From positions 1 to 44,609 of the forward strand of contig ONRL01000050.1 in NCBI GenBank assembly GCA_900320225.1: 44,609 bases of DNA, written 5' to 3'. This DNA comes from an uncultured Lentisphaerota bacterium. Its GTDB lineage: Bacteria > Verrucomicrobiota > Kiritimatiellia > RFP12 > UBA1067. How positions within the stretch are numbered: position 1 is the first letter of the stretch; each line of letters opens with the position of its first letter. The notes beneath the pieces were generated by a model that was not told where the DNA came from, did not search any database, and saw only the letters and a list, made by a program, of their open reading frames with translations. Of this stretch, positions 1-9,223 are shown piece by piece. The translations under genes and the position numbers were made by a program.

Positions 1-2
1 CG

Positions 3-1349
3 CAGACGCGGCGTGCGTTCATCGGGCAGGGCGCGCTCGCGTTCCTGGCGGCGGCGGGAATGGGGCACCGCGCGTTCGGCGCGACGGGTCCGGCGCGGCT
101 CCGGTTCGGCGCGCTCTCCGACATCCACATCACGCGCGGAAAGGGCTCGTGCGACATCTTCGAGAAGGCCCTCGCGTACTTCCGCGACCAGAAGGTGGAC
201 GCCGTGCTGATCGCGGGCGACATGGCCGACAGCGGACTCGACTCGCAGCTGCGCCGCGTGGGCGAGACGTGGCGGCGCGTGTTCCCCGGCGACAAGCGCC
301 CTGACGGCGAGCACGTCGAGAAGATCTTCGTGACGGGCAACCACGACATCGACGGCTGGCACTACGGCCCCGCGCGGAAGTTCGGCATCACGAAGGAGAA
401 GCACGGCGACGACATCCTCTCGCTGCACGTGGCCGAGGGCTGGAAGCGCGTGTTCGACGAAGACTATTCGCCTATGTACGTGAAGACCGTGAAGGGCTAC
501 AAGTTCGTGGGCGTCCATTACGACCACGACAACGGCTACCTGAAGGAGGGCGCGATCGCCGCGTTCCTCGAGAGCCACCGCGGCGAGCTGGCAGGTACGA
601 AGCCGTTCTTCTACACGCAGCACTTCCATCCGAAGGGCACGTGCTCCGCGCCGTGGGCGTGGGGCGAGGACAAGGGCTACTCCACCGCCGCGCTGAGCGC
701 GTTCCCGAACGCGGTGGCCTTCACGGGCCACTCGCACACGCCGCTCGAGCGGGACAACGATTTCCAGCAGATGCCGGCGCTCACCGGACGCGACGCGCAG
801 CACGGCCAGCTGGTGACGGTCTACGACGACCGCATCGTGCTTGAGCGCCGCGACTTCGCGAACGACCTGCCGCTGGGCCCGGACTGGATCGTGCCGCTGC
901 CCGCATACGCCAGCTCCTTCGCCGAGCGCGCGAAGAATGCGCCCGTGCCCGAGTTCGCCGCCGGAGCGGAGGTGACGTGCGAGCGCCGGAAGGGCAGGAA
1001 CCGCGCCAAGAAGGAGACGGACCAGATCGTCGTGACCTTCCCGAACGTGAAGGGCCTCGAGGGCGGCGCGCACGCGTTCGACTTCCAGGTGACGGTGGAG
1101 GCGGAGGATGCGGACCGGTCGAAGATCTGGACGACGAAGCGCGTCTACTCGCCGCACTTCTACTGGGCGCCGGAGAAGGACGACGACACGGTGTCGTGCG
1201 TGTTCGCCTGCTCGGAGCTGCCTCCGCCGAACAAGGTGCCCACGGTGCGGGGGCGTCGCTTCCGCTTCGCCGTCTCGCCGGCCAACAGCTTCGGCGGACA
1301 CGGCGCGGCCATCCGGTCGGACTGGCTGACGGGCGACTTCGGCGCATAG
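3..1349 (+). CDS. Tat-exported calcineurin-like metallophosphoesterase (5' partial)
   Basis: The frame is open to the left edge, so the true start lies outside the window. The first visible residues (QTRRAFIGQGALAFLAAAG) are a twin-arginine export signal followed by a hydrophobic stretch, which is why an internal ATG at 60 is unlikely to be the start. The metal-binding motifs of calcineurin-like phosphoesterases follow in order: LSDIHIT, AGDMADSG, GNHDIDG, TQHFHP and GHSHTP. These residues normally coordinate a two-metal centre that hydrolyses phosphoester bonds. The last 150 or so residues form an extra domain of unknown role. The protein is expected in the periplasm; its substrate cannot be read from sequence. 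It is one of three such Tat-exported phosphoesterases in the window. Confidence 0.85.
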   Translation, partial: QTRRAFIGQGALAFLAAAGMGHRAFGATGPARLRFGALSDIHITRGKGSCDIFEKALAYFRDQKVDAVLIAGDMADSGLDSQLRRVGETWRRVFPGDKRPDGEHVEKIFVTGNHDIDGWHYGPARKFGITKEKHGDDILSLHVAEGWKRVFDEDYSPMYVKTVKGYKFVGVHYDHDNGYLKEGAIAAFLESHRGELAGTKPFFYTQHFHPKGTCSAPWAWGEDKGYSTAALSAFPNAVAFTGHSHTPLERDNDFQQMPALTGRDAQHGQLVTVYDDRIVLERRDFANDLPLGPDWIVPLPAYASSFAERAKNAPVPEFAAGAEVTCERRKGRNRAKKETDQIVVTFPNVKGLEGGAHAFDFQVTVEAEDADRSKIWTTKRVYSPHFYWAPEKDDDTVSCVFACSELPPPNKVPTVRGRRFRFAVSPANSFGGHGAAIRSDWLTGDFGA

Positions 1350-1369
1350 CTCCAGCTCCTTGTTTGCGC

Positions 1370-1399
1370 TTGTGGCATGGGGGCCGATTGTGGTAGAAT
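1370..1399 (+). promoter_or_regulatory. sigma70-type promoter before the PATR surface protein
   Basis: TTGTGG (1370-1375), an 18-base spacer and TAGAAT (1394-1399). The -10 box ends 6 bases before an ATG at 1406, so transcription should start on or next to that ATG. Confidence 0.55.
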
Positions 1400-1405
1400 G
1401 GCGGC

Positions 1406-1432
1406 ATGACAACGAGGAGAACCATGCGATGA
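1406..1432 (+). CDS. possible leaderless 8-codon upstream ORF overlapping the next start
   Basis: An ATG placed where the transcript is predicted to begin opens an eight-residue ORF (MTTRRTMR). Its TGA stop (1430-1432) overlaps the ATG of the surface-protein gene (1429-1431) in an ATGA arrangement. The Shine-Dalgarno-like GAGGAG (1414-1419) of the main gene lies inside this ORF. Translation is not proven. The same layout recurs at 14382-14411. Confidence 0.35.
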   Translation: MTTRRTMR

Positions 1433-4308
1433 CAAGAGAAAGACACAGCATGAGGACGATTCCCTTTGGAATCGCCGTGGCGGCGGCGTGCCTGGCGGGC
1501 GCGACGGCGTTTGGCGCGGAGCGCACGCTGAGCGCGGACGGCAAGACGCTGACGTTCGACGTCCCCGCCGACGCCGTGTACACGAACACCGTGCCCATCG
1601 AGACGACTGTGACGAACATCGTCAAGGTCGGCGGCGGCGAGGCGTGCTTCGTGCCGCAGACGAACGACGTCTACACGGGCGGCATCCAGATCCGCGAAGG
1701 CTTCCTCTCCGGCCTCCAGCGCTCCTTCGGCAAGCCCGCGGCCATCACGGTCGAGAGCGACCCCGCGACCGGCGTGGGCGGCGCGATCGTGTTCCTCGAC
1801 CTCCTCCCGGGAACTCTCACCACCACGCAGTCCCCGTTCTGGAACACGAAGTGGCACGTCTCCGGCGCCGGCCCCGACGGCACGGGGGCGATCCAGCGTC
1901 CCGTCACGCACTGCGACCACGTCGTCAACGGCCTCATGAAGGAGATCTGGCTGGACGGCGACACCACGATCAACTGCGGCTCGCGGTGGGGGTTCACGTA
2001 CACGACGCTGTACATGAACAACCACAAGCTGACGCTCACCGCGTCGCGCACGACGTGGCCCGGCAGCGCCACCAAGCACGATGCCAATTATTCGCGCATC
2101 TTCCAGTTCGCGCGCTCCGGCGACCTGGCGATCAAGGATCCGGGCGAGGTGTTCCTGACGGGGAACTGCCGCCTGCTCATTGAGGGGTCCGTTAAGGTCA
2201 AGGACGCGGCCGGGTCGAACGGCAGCGTCTCGAACATGCTGGTGACGGTCGACAGGAACTGCGAACTGCGCATCTTCAGCGTCAACCAAGCCAGCGCGCC
2301 GACCTTCCGCACGCACTTCCTCGACGGCAGCGCGTTCAACGTGAACGGCGGCGGGCACTACAAAGGCGCCATCACGCTCGAGGGTCCGTCGGTCACGCTC
2401 CACCAGTACAGCGCCTCGGCGCACGCCTACCTCTACGGCGGCATGACGGGGCCGGCACGCGTCATGCACGAGATTCTCGCCAAATACGATTTCCTCGACA
2501 GCGGCACGAACTACGTGAACGGCATCACCCAGAGAAGCGGGCTGATGACCTTCGGCGGCGACACCACGTTCTACGTGACGAACAGTTTTTACATCGGGAG
2601 CACGACACTGGACGTCCCCGCGGAGGTCAACGTCGTCGGCAACGCCCGCCTCCTCGCCTGCGACGGGATGCGCAAGAGGGGGGAAGAGCGGCGGATACTC
2701 GTCGGGGCGTACTGGGCCGGCGACGCGAAGACGTACGGCATCCTGCGCATCGGCGACAACGCCGTCGTGTCGAACCAGGTCGCGATCGGCTCCTACGGGC
2801 GCGGGGCGGTGTACCTTTCGGGAAACGCCGAGCTCGACTTCTGCGACGGATTTTCGGACAACAACGCGCACATCACGGGCAGCCAGGGCACGAACGGCGA
2901 ACACGCCTACGGCTATCTGGGGATGCTGGGCGGGCTCGCCCGCCAGAACTTCTGGTTCAACATCGGCGGCAACGGCAACACGCGCGCGTTCGTGGTGCAG
3001 CGCGGCGGGCGCTTCGAGCACAACGGCCTCAACGAGCCGGTCCGCTTCGGCTTCAGCGGCGCGAGCCACTGCGCCTACGCCCAGCTGGGCGGGACGTCCA
3101 CGTGGAAGAACGTCGCCACGTTCGGGTTCGCCAACTACACGCCCACATGCGTGAATTCCGTCGGGTCGCTCACCGTCGCGGGCGAGGGGACGCTGATGGA
3201 CATGTCGCCGTCCGCGAACGCGTCGTATCCCGGCATCCTCTGCTGCGCGAACACGAACGCCGCCGCGCCGAACACGGCCAACGTCAACGTCAACGACGGC
3301 GGCACGCTGTACGTGCCGCGGATCTGGCGCGGGCAGGTCAACAGCAGCTCAACGCCGGCGTGGGCGTCGATCACGAGCCTCGTCGCGGCCGGCTCGCAGT
3401 ACTACCTCAACTTCAACGGCGGCATCCTCAAGACGGCGAAGGCGGGCGAGTTCTTCGGCTCCTCCGCCACCGACTCCGTCCGCGAGCTGACGCGCGCGAC
3501 CGTCTACGAGAAGGGCGCGACGATCGACACGGACGGCAAGGACGTGACCTGGCGCATGGCGCTCGAGAAGCCGTACGGCCTCGGCATCCAGTCCGTGGCG
3601 CTTCCGGCGGAGGTGCTGGCCACGACGGCCACGAACCTCTTCATCGGGCCGACGCGTCCGGTGGTGGACGGCCTTTCCAAGCACGGCCGCACGACGGACC
3701 TGTTGCTCGACTTCGACGACACGACGCGCCGCGTGACGAACGTGATCGTGAACGCGCGCGGGTTCGGCTTCACGTCCGCGCCCACCGTCACGTTCGAGAA
3801 GGGAGACGCGAGCGCGACCTGGTCCTGCACGCCCACGATGGTGGACTTCGACGACCCCTCCTTCGCGCACGGCGGCCTCACGAAGCGCGGCGCGGGCAAG
3901 CTCACGCTCACGCGCGCCAACACCTACGGCGGCGCGACGCGCCTGGAGGGCGGCACGCTCATGTTCTCGCACCGGCTGGGCTATCCGGGCGGCGACCTGG
4001 AGCTGCCGGCGGCGGCGGTCTCCGCCCTGACGGCGTCTTCCGAGCCTCTCCTGATGGCCCACACGCTCGCGTTCGCGGCGGGGAAGGGCGTGCGCGTGAC
4101 GGAGGCGGACACGCTCGACGACGAGACCTTCGGCCGGGTCAAGACGGTGGCGACGTTCGCGACGCCGCTGACGGCCGTGCCTTCGCTCACGCTCGTGGCG
4201 AGGGACGGCACGCCCATCTCCAGCCAGCTCTGGAAGCTGAGCCTTGCCGACGGCGGGATGGCCCTGAAGTTCGGCCCCGCGCGCGGCACGGTCATCATCT
4301 TGAGGTAG
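1429..4308 (+). CDS. secreted autotransporter-like PATR beta-strand surface protein
   Basis: This 959-residue protein has an N-terminal signal peptide (hydrophobic IPFGIAVAAACLAGATAFGA after a short basic head). The start at 1429 has GAGGAG at 1414-1419, eight bases upstream; an ATG at 1450 is an alternative. The body is rich in Gly, Asn, Thr and short repeated strands, typical of a right-handed beta-helix. Near residues 815-848 a passenger-associated repeat is recognisable (KRGAGKLTLTRANTYGGATR, then LEGGTLMFS). No outer-membrane beta-barrel domain follows; instead the protein ends in a short hydrophobic tail, GTVIILR. It is probably a cell-surface or secreted structural or adhesive protein. 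The exact function is unknown. Confidence 0.8.
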   Translation: MTRERHSMRTIPFGIAVAAACLAGATAFGAERTLSADGKTLTFDVPADAVYTNTVPIETTVTNIVKVGGGEACFVPQTNDVYTGGIQIREGFLSGLQRSFGKPAAITVESDPATGVGGAIVFLDLLPGTLTTTQSPFWNTKWHVSGAGPDGTGAIQRPVTHCDHVVNGLMKEIWLDGDTTINCGSRWGFTYTTLYMNNHKLTLTASRTTWPGSATKHDANYSRIFQFARSGDLAIKDPGEVFLTGNCRLLIEGSVKVKDAAGSNGSVSNMLVTVDRNCELRIFSVNQASAPTFRTHFLDGSAFNVNGGGHYKGAITLEGPSVTLHQYSASAHAYLYGGMTGPARVMHEILAKYDFLDSGTNYVNGITQRSGLMTFGGDTTFYVTNSFYIGSTTLDVPAEVNVVGNARLLACDGMRKRGEERRILVGAYWAGDAKTYGILRIGDNAVVSNQVAIGSYGRGAVYLSGNAELDFCDGFSDNNAHITGSQGTNGEHAYGYLGMLGGLARQNFWFNIGGNGNTRAFVVQRGGRFEHNGLNEPVRFGFSGASHCAYAQLGGTSTWKNVATFGFANYTPTCVNSVGSLTVAGEGTLMDMSPSANASYPGILCCANTNAAAPNTANVNVNDGGTLYVPRIWRGQVNSSSTPAWASITSLVAAGSQYYLNFNGGILKTAKAGEFFGSSATDSVRELTRATVYEKGATIDTDGKDVTWRMALEKPYGLGIQSVALPAEVLATTATNLFIGPTRPVVDGLSKHGRTTDLLLDFDDTTRRVTNVIVNARGFGFTSAPTVTFEKGDASATWSCTPTMVDFDDPSFAHGGLTKRGAGKLTLTRANTYGGATRLEGGTLMFSHRLGYPGGDLELPAAAVSALTASSEPLLMAHTLAFAAGKGVRVTEADTLDDETFGRVKTVATFATPLTAVPSLTLVARDGTPISSQLWKLSLADGGMALKFGPARGTVIILR

Positions 4309-4480
4309 AGCCTCGGTGGAGACGGACGTGGCGGGCTCGTTCGACATGCCCGCGACGTTGGACGGCTGGACGGCCACGCCTGCGCTCGCCGAAGGGCAGG
4401 GCGAGCCGAAGCTTGTGGTGGAGGACGGCAAGCTGATGCTCAAGATGGGCATCGCGCCAATGATCATTATTATCCGCTAA
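4304..4480 (+). pseudogene. C-terminal remnant of a related secreted protein
   Basis: Directly after the PATR gene a different frame stays open from 4304 to a TAA at 4478-4480. Its end (LVVEDGKLMLKMGIAPMIIIIR) resembles the end of the preceding protein (LADGGMALKFGPARGTVIILR), including the hydrophobic run closed by Arg-stop. No signal peptide, ribosome binding site or convincing start is present; a GTG at 4316 is the only candidate. It looks like the leftover 3' end of a paralogue. Confidence 0.5.
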
Positions 4481-4526
4481 CAGCACGCGCCTTGCGTCCA
4501 GCACGGCGCCGTCGCTCGCGTTCGAC

Positions 4527-5033
4527 GTGATCGAGATGACCGGGTCCTGGCAACTCGGCACCGACAACTGGAGCAACAGCGAGTTCTCGCGCGAGGTGGC
4601 GGTGCCGACCGCATTCTACGTCGGCGACTGGAACTACGCCGGCGTGCAGCGGGGCTGTCCCATGGGCGTCAAGGATATGCATCTGCGCTTCTGGATGCCG
4701 GAGCGGATCGCCGCGCGGCACGCGTTCACGTTTACCGGCCGCGTCGTCGCCCAGGGGGCCGGCAACTATGCGACGCTGACCAACGAGCTGGGCTACGTGA
4801 AAGACCAGTGGCCGTTCTCCGTGCACCTCAACGGCGTGCAGAAGTTCACGACGGGCGGCTTGAAGAACGGAACGGCCTATGCCTTAGCCGTCGACCCCGG
4901 CGAGCTCAAGCCGGGATGGAACGTCATCACGCACCGCAACGACGTGACGGGTGGCGGATGCTGGTTGTGCTGGGATTTCCATCGGCTGAACCTCGTGCCG
5001 ATTCCCTCCGGCACGATGGTGATCCTGCGCTGA
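4527..5033 (+). CDS. C-terminal beta-sandwich fragment ending in the GTMVILR tail
   Basis: The first possible start is the GTG at 4527, but protein-like sequence in the same frame continues upstream to 4464 without a start, ribosome binding site or signal peptide, so this is probably a 5'-truncated gene. The 168 residues contain a pattern like a galactose-binding or carbohydrate-binding beta-sandwich: LRFWMPERIAARHAFTF, FSVHLNGV, then GELKPGWNVITHRN and CWDFHRLNLV. It closes with PSGTMVILR, the same tail seen on the large secreted proteins. It may be what remains of a polysaccharide lyase or hydrolase-associated domain; that assignment is tentative. Confidence 0.5.
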   Translation: MIEMTGSWQLGTDNWSNSEFSREVAVPTAFYVGDWNYAGVQRGCPMGVKDMHLRFWMPERIAARHAFTFTGRVVAQGAGNYATLTNELGYVKDQWPFSVHLNGVQKFTTGGLKNGTAYALAVDPGELKPGWNVITHRNDVTGGGCWLCWDFHRLNLVPIPSGTMVILR

Positions 5034-5093
5034 GGCAAGCACATCGCGATGCTCATCTTCCGTTGGTCGCCGGATGTTGGGACAACGGGCATC

Positions 5094-5122
5094 TTCCCGT
5101 TTCTGCGGCGGTTTGCTATAAT
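5094..5122 (+). promoter_or_regulatory. extended -10 promoter of the rhamnosidase gene
   Basis: TGCTATAAT, with the consensus TATAAT at 5117-5122, and a weak -35 (TTCCCG, 5094-5099) 17 bases upstream. Only seven bases separate the -10 box from the ATG at 5130, which predicts a leaderless mRNA. Confidence 0.6.
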
Positions 5123-5129
5123 AACGCCC

Positions 5130-8100
5130 ATGAAAACCAGAACACTGTTTGCCCTTGTCTGCGCGGCGGCCCTGGAAGGACTGTGCGCGCCCACCTGCAC
5201 TGCGCCGGCCGCCTCTTCGCGTCCGTTCGGCCTCACGGTGGAATGGCGCGTCAACCCCTGCGGAATCGACGTCCCCGCCCCGCGCCTCGCGTGGAAGCAG
5301 GGGCAGGGTCTCCGCAAGGGCGCGAAGGACGTGACGACCGCCGCATGGCGTGTGCTTGCGGCGTCCTCGCGCGCGAAGCTCGACGCCGACCAGGGCGACC
5401 TGTGGGATTCCGGGAAGGTCGCGGGCGCGCAGTCCGTGGGCGTCCCCTACGCCGGCGCGCCGCTCGCCACGTCGCAGCGCGTGTTCTGGAAGGTCAAGAC
5501 CTGGTGCAACTATGGCAAGGAGAGCGACTGGTCGGAGCCGGCCGAGTTCACGATGGGCGTGATGAAGCCGTCCGACTGGTCCGCGAAGTGGATCGGCCCC
5601 GCGCCCGAGACGCGTCCGGACGCCGACCTCACCGGCGCGCAGTGGATCACGGCGCCGAAGGGCAAGAAAGGCGCGGTGACCCTGCGCAAGACTTTCACGT
5701 TCGCCGGCGCGAAGCCGGGCGAGTACGTGGAGATGGTGCATGCCGCCGTGCCGCAGCACGTCGTGCGCGTCAATGGCAAGTCCTGCCATCTCCACAGCGG
5801 CCACATCCACAACTGGCGCTACCTGCGTTTCCGCGACATCACGCCGTGGCTCGTGGTGGGCGAGAACACGATCGAGGTTGAGATCGTGCGTGACAACTTC
5901 AACCCGTCCGTGAAGGAACCGTATGCGTTCCTCGCGCGCTTCAATCTGCCGGGTGGCAAGTCGTTCGGCACGGACACCACCTGGACCTCGCCCGACGGCG
6001 CCGTCTCCGCGCTCGGCGCGGCGAAGGAGCCCGCGTTCGCGAAGGGGCTCGTCACGCGCTGCGAGAACGCCTCGCCCGCGTTCGAGAAGACCTTCACCGT
6101 GTCGAAGCCCGTCGCCTCCGCCGTTCTGCACGTGACGGGCGTGGGCTTCTACGAGGCGTCCCTCAACGGCACGAAGATCGGCACGAAGGTGCTCGACCCC
6201 TCGCCCACGATGTTCGACCACCGCGTCCTCTACTCCACCTATCGCCTCGACGGCGACCTCAAGTCCGGCGCAAACACGCTGCGGATCCTCGTGGGCCACG
6301 GCTGGTACGACGTGCGCTCCATCGCCACGTGGAACTTCGACGTGGCGCCGTGGCGCGACTTCCCGCGCGCGATCGCCCAGCTGGAGATCACGTATGCCGA
6401 CGGCACGCGCGAGACGGTGGCGACCGACGGCTCGTGGCGTCAGGTGGCGAGCCCGGTGGGCTACGACTGCATCCGCGAGGGCGAGGTGATCGGCGGGCGC
6501 GACCCGTCGATGCCCGACCTCGACGGCCGTGTGGTGCGCGCGGTCGAGGTGCCGGGCCCGAAGGGCGCGCTCATGGCCGAGAACTGCCCCGGCGCCGAGG
6601 TGATGCGCACGCTCAAGCCGCGTTCCGTCAAGGACCTCGGCGGCGGCGCGTACATGGTCACGTTCCCCGAGAACATGGCCGGGTGGGTGCGCCTTACGCT
6701 GCGCGGGCAGCAGAAGGGCGACGTGGTGTCGATCCGCTATGACGAGCGCGCGAACGCGGACGGCACGCCCGCCGCGGGATCCGTGCGCGACGGCCTGCAC
6801 GACAAGGCGCCGGAAGGCCGGGAAACCCGCATGATCGACCACCATTTCCGCTATCCCGCCTCGCAGCGCGTCTGCGCGCAGGACGCCGCGTTCCAGACGG
6901 ACCGCTACGTCTGCTCCGGCCGCGACGGGGAGGTGTACGAGCCGCGCTTCACCTACAACGGCTTCCAGTACGTCCTCATCAAGGGCCTCCGCCGGGCGCC
7001 GGCCGCGGAGGACGTGACGGCGTGCATCGTGCACACCGCGTTCTCCACGATCGCTTCCTTCGCCTGCTCGGACGAGACGTTCAACACGCTCATGCGCATG
7101 GGCGACCGCGCCTACCGCTCGAACTTCGTCGATGGCTATCCCACGGACTGCCCGCACCGCGAGAAGAACGGCTGGACGGGCGACGCGTCGATCGCGAGCG
7201 AGCTCGCGCAGTACTGCTTCGAGAACACGGCCGCCTACGAGAAGTGGCTGCGCGACATCTGCGACACGCAGCTTGCGAACGGCGACATCTGCTGCATCGT
7301 GCCCACGTCGGGCTGGGGGTTCGTGTGGGGCAACGGCCCCGCGTGGGACAGCGCGCTCCCCGTGATCGCGTGGACGCTCTGGACATACCGCGACGACCGC
7401 CACGTGCTCGACGCCATCTATCCCACGCTCAAGCGCTACCTCGCCTACACGGCGACGCGTGCGGACGGCGACGGGCTCGTGAAGCACGGACTCGGCGACT
7501 GGGTTCCCGTCGACCGCAAGTACTTTCCCTCCACGGGGCTGACAAGCTCCTGCTATTACTACCAGGCGCTGCGGATCGCGTCCGAGATCGCCGCCGTCAA
7601 GGGGCTTTCCGCGGAGTCCGCGGCCTACGCGGCGGCGGCCGCGCGCACGCGCGCCGGCATCAACAAGAAGTTCTACAAGGGCGACGGCGTGTACGACAAC
7701 GGCGGACAGACCGCGCAGGCGTTCCCGATCGCGTACGGCGTGGTCGAGGAAACCCAGCGCGCCGCCACGGCCGCGAAGCTCGTCGCGAGCGTGGAGAGCA
7801 TGGACCGCCACGTGAACATGGGACTGCTCGGCACGAAGCACGTGTTCCGCGCGCTCTCCCGCATCGGCCGCACCGACCTCGCGTTCAAGATGCTCGTGAA
7901 CCCCACGAAGCCCTCGATGGTGGAGTGGATCCAGAAGGGCGGCACCACGCTCTGGGAGGACTGGAACAACGGCTCGAGCCGCAACCACATCATGTTCGGC
8001 GACTTCATGGGCCGTGCCGGTGGTGAAGGCGCGCAGCTTCAAGGAACTCGTGATCGCGCCGCAGGTCATCGAGGATCTGACGTGGGTGAAGGCGTCCGTC

Positions 8101-8270
8101 AACGGCCCCTACGGCAAGATCGTCAGCGCGTGGAAGCGCGACGGCAAGAAGGTGACGCTCGACGTGACGATTCCTCCCAACACGACGGCCACGGTGAAGC
8201 TGCCCGGAAACGCGCCAACGCGCGCGGGGTCGGGTACGTATTCGTTCACGGCCACGTTGCCGTGACGTGA
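5130..8270 (+). CDS. alpha-L-rhamnosidase, GH78 (C-terminus frameshifted)
   Basis: A signal peptide (MKTRTLFALVCAAALEG) indicates export. The protein then follows the GH78 architecture: an N-terminal Ig-like and lectin-like region (residues ~30-500) and an (alpha/alpha)6 catalytic barrel with DCPHREKNGWTGDA near residues 673-686, which carries the general-acid region. GH78 enzymes release L-rhamnose from plant glycans such as rhamnogalacturonan and flavonoid glycosides. Around 8010-8016, just after SRNHIMFGDFM, the reading frame changes: the family's C-terminal beta-sandwich continues in the +1 frame (see 8014-8265), and about ten expected residues seem to be missing. The frame annotated here ends in about 85 unrelated residues. 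No Shine-Dalgarno precedes the ATG. Confidence 0.8.
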   Translation: MKTRTLFALVCAAALEGLCAPTCTAPAASSRPFGLTVEWRVNPCGIDVPAPRLAWKQGQGLRKGAKDVTTAAWRVLAASSRAKLDADQGDLWDSGKVAGAQSVGVPYAGAPLATSQRVFWKVKTWCNYGKESDWSEPAEFTMGVMKPSDWSAKWIGPAPETRPDADLTGAQWITAPKGKKGAVTLRKTFTFAGAKPGEYVEMVHAAVPQHVVRVNGKSCHLHSGHIHNWRYLRFRDITPWLVVGENTIEVEIVRDNFNPSVKEPYAFLARFNLPGGKSFGTDTTWTSPDGAVSALGAAKEPAFAKGLVTRCENASPAFEKTFTVSKPVASAVLHVTGVGFYEASLNGTKIGTKVLDPSPTMFDHRVLYSTYRLDGDLKSGANTLRILVGHGWYDVRSIATWNFDVAPWRDFPRAIAQLEITYADGTRETVATDGSWRQVASPVGYDCIREGEVIGGRDPSMPDLDGRVVRAVEVPGPKGALMAENCPGAEVMRTLKPRSVKDLGGGAYMVTFPENMAGWVRLTLRGQQKGDVVSIRYDERANADGTPAAGSVRDGLHDKAPEGRETRMIDHHFRYPASQRVCAQDAAFQTDRYVCSGRDGEVYEPRFTYNGFQYVLIKGLRRAPAAEDVTACIVHTAFSTIASFACSDETFNTLMRMGDRAYRSNFVDGYPTDCPHREKNGWTGDASIASELAQYCFENTAAYEKWLRDICDTQLANGDICCIVPTSGWGFVWGNGPAWDSALPVIAWTLWTYRDDRHVLDAIYPTLKRYLAYTATRADGDGLVKHGLGDWVPVDRKYFPSTGLTSSCYYYQALRIASEIAAVKGLSAESAAYAAAAARTRAGINKKFYKGDGVYDNGGQTAQAFPIAYGVVEETQRAATAAKLVASVESMDRHVNMGLLGTKHVFRALSRIGRTDLAFKMLVNPTKPSMVEWIQKGGTTLWEDWNNGSSRNHIMFGDFMGRAGGEGAQLQGTRDRAAGHRGSDVGEGVRQRPLRQDRQRVEARRQEGDARRDDSSQHDGHGEAARKRANARGVGYVFVHGHVAVT
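8014..8265 (+). pseudogene. out-of-frame C-terminal domain of the GH78 rhamnosidase
   Basis: This frame encodes the expected GH78 C-terminal sandwich: KELVIAPQVIEDLTWVKASV, GPYGKIVSAWKRDGKKVTLD, then IPPNTTATVKLPG. It is continuous in family logic with the catalytic domain encoded upstream but lies one frame away. It has no start signal of its own. Either the genome carries a small out-of-frame deletion near 8012 or the assembly is wrong at that point. Confidence 0.75.
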
Positions 8271-8287
8271 CAGATGGAGATGCGGCG

Positions 8288-9223
8288 GTGGGTGTTTCAC
8301 GGCGGAGATTTCTCGGATGCTTTGGTTCGGCGGTGGCCGTGCCGCGGCTGTTTGCCAAGGCACCAGGGGATTTCGACGCCGATCTTACCGTTCTGCTGAG
8401 CGACCTGCACGTGAACGGCATCTCGAATTCGCACCAGCTTGGAAGGCTGGAGCGCGCCGTGGGCGAGATCCTCGCGCTCAATCCGCTGCCGGCGCGGGCC
8501 GTCGTGTTTGGCGACATCGCCTGCATGTACGGGCGCAAGGAAGACTATGCGCGGGCGGCGGCACCGCTCAAGCGCCTCGAGGACGCGGGTGTCTCCGTGA
8601 CGCTGGGCGTCGGCAACCACGACCGGCGATCGACGTTTCTCGAGGCATATCCCTCATACGCAACGAACACGAAAGTGCCCGGGCGTATTGTCTCCGTGTG
8701 CGATGCAGGTGCCGTCGATTTCATTATGCTCGATGGGCTTCAAGGCACAGATGACCGCGCCTTGAACGACAGTGGACCCAACAACGGACAGCTTGACAAG
8801 GACCAGCAGGACTGGTTTGCGTCGGCGCTTCCCGCGTGGAAAAAGCCCGTGTTCGTGTGTTCGCACTTTCCTGTCGGCGACCTGTCAGTGTGCGGCAAGC
8901 CGCTTGCGTACCTTCTTGTACGTACGCCGTCCGTGGTTGGATACATCCACGGGCACGACCATCGCTGGTACACGCGTGAGGTACGCGAGGCCTGGTCTAA
9001 GGCTGCGCCCAAGCGGAGTCTCTGCTTGCCGTCCACGGGCGCCTGGGGAGACATAGGTTACGCGCTCCTGCGCACGTCCAAGGGACGCGCCGTTGCCTCG
9101 CTCGTGCAGCGCGAGTTCTTCTACCCGAAGCCGCCGAAGCCAGACGCACCCGTGCTGCGGCTCTGGAACGCCATCGTGGAGGCGAACCGGAGCCAGTCCT
9201 GCGCCTTCACGTGGACGCCATAG
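8288..9223 (+). CDS. Tat-exported calcineurin-like metallophosphoesterase
   Basis: The GTG at 8288 is preferred because GGAG lies eight bases upstream (8276-8279) and it begins right at the Tat signal (VGVSRRRFLGCFGSAVAV). A GTG at 8267 is the longer alternative. The 311-residue protein shows the metallophosphoesterase motif series: LLSDLHV, VVFGDIAC, GVGNHDRR, CSHFPVGD and GYIHGHDH. It is expected to be periplasmic; the substrate is unknown. It directly follows the rhamnosidase and may be cotranscribed with it. Its stop is followed, in the same frame, by a short coding-like stretch ending in the GTMVIVR tail. Confidence 0.85.
   Translation: MGVSRRRFLGCFGSAVAVPRLFAKAPGDFDADLTVLLSDLHVNGISNSHQLGRLERAVGEILALNPLPARAVVFGDIACMYGRKEDYARAAAPLKRLEDAGVSVTLGVGNHDRRSTFLEAYPSYATNTKVPGRIVSVCDAGAVDFIMLDGLQGTDDRALNDSGPNNGQLDKDQQDWFASALPAWKKPVFVCSHFPVGDLSVCGKPLAYLLVRTPSVVGYIHGHDHRWYTREVREAWSKAAPKRSLCLPSTGAWGDIGYALLRTSKGRAVASLVQREFFYPKPPKPDAPVLRLWNAIVEANRSQSCAFTWTP

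Noticed and set aside
781-3069. 762-codon open frame on the minus strand
   Set aside because: It lies opposite the first phosphoesterase and PATR genes, is very rich in Arg, Ala, Val and His, and shows no motif. It is a GC-rich antisense shadow.
4884-8102. 1072-codon open frame on the minus strand
   Set aside because: It lies antisense to the GH78 gene, whose motifs are clear on the plus strand. Composition is typical of a shadow frame in high-GC DNA.
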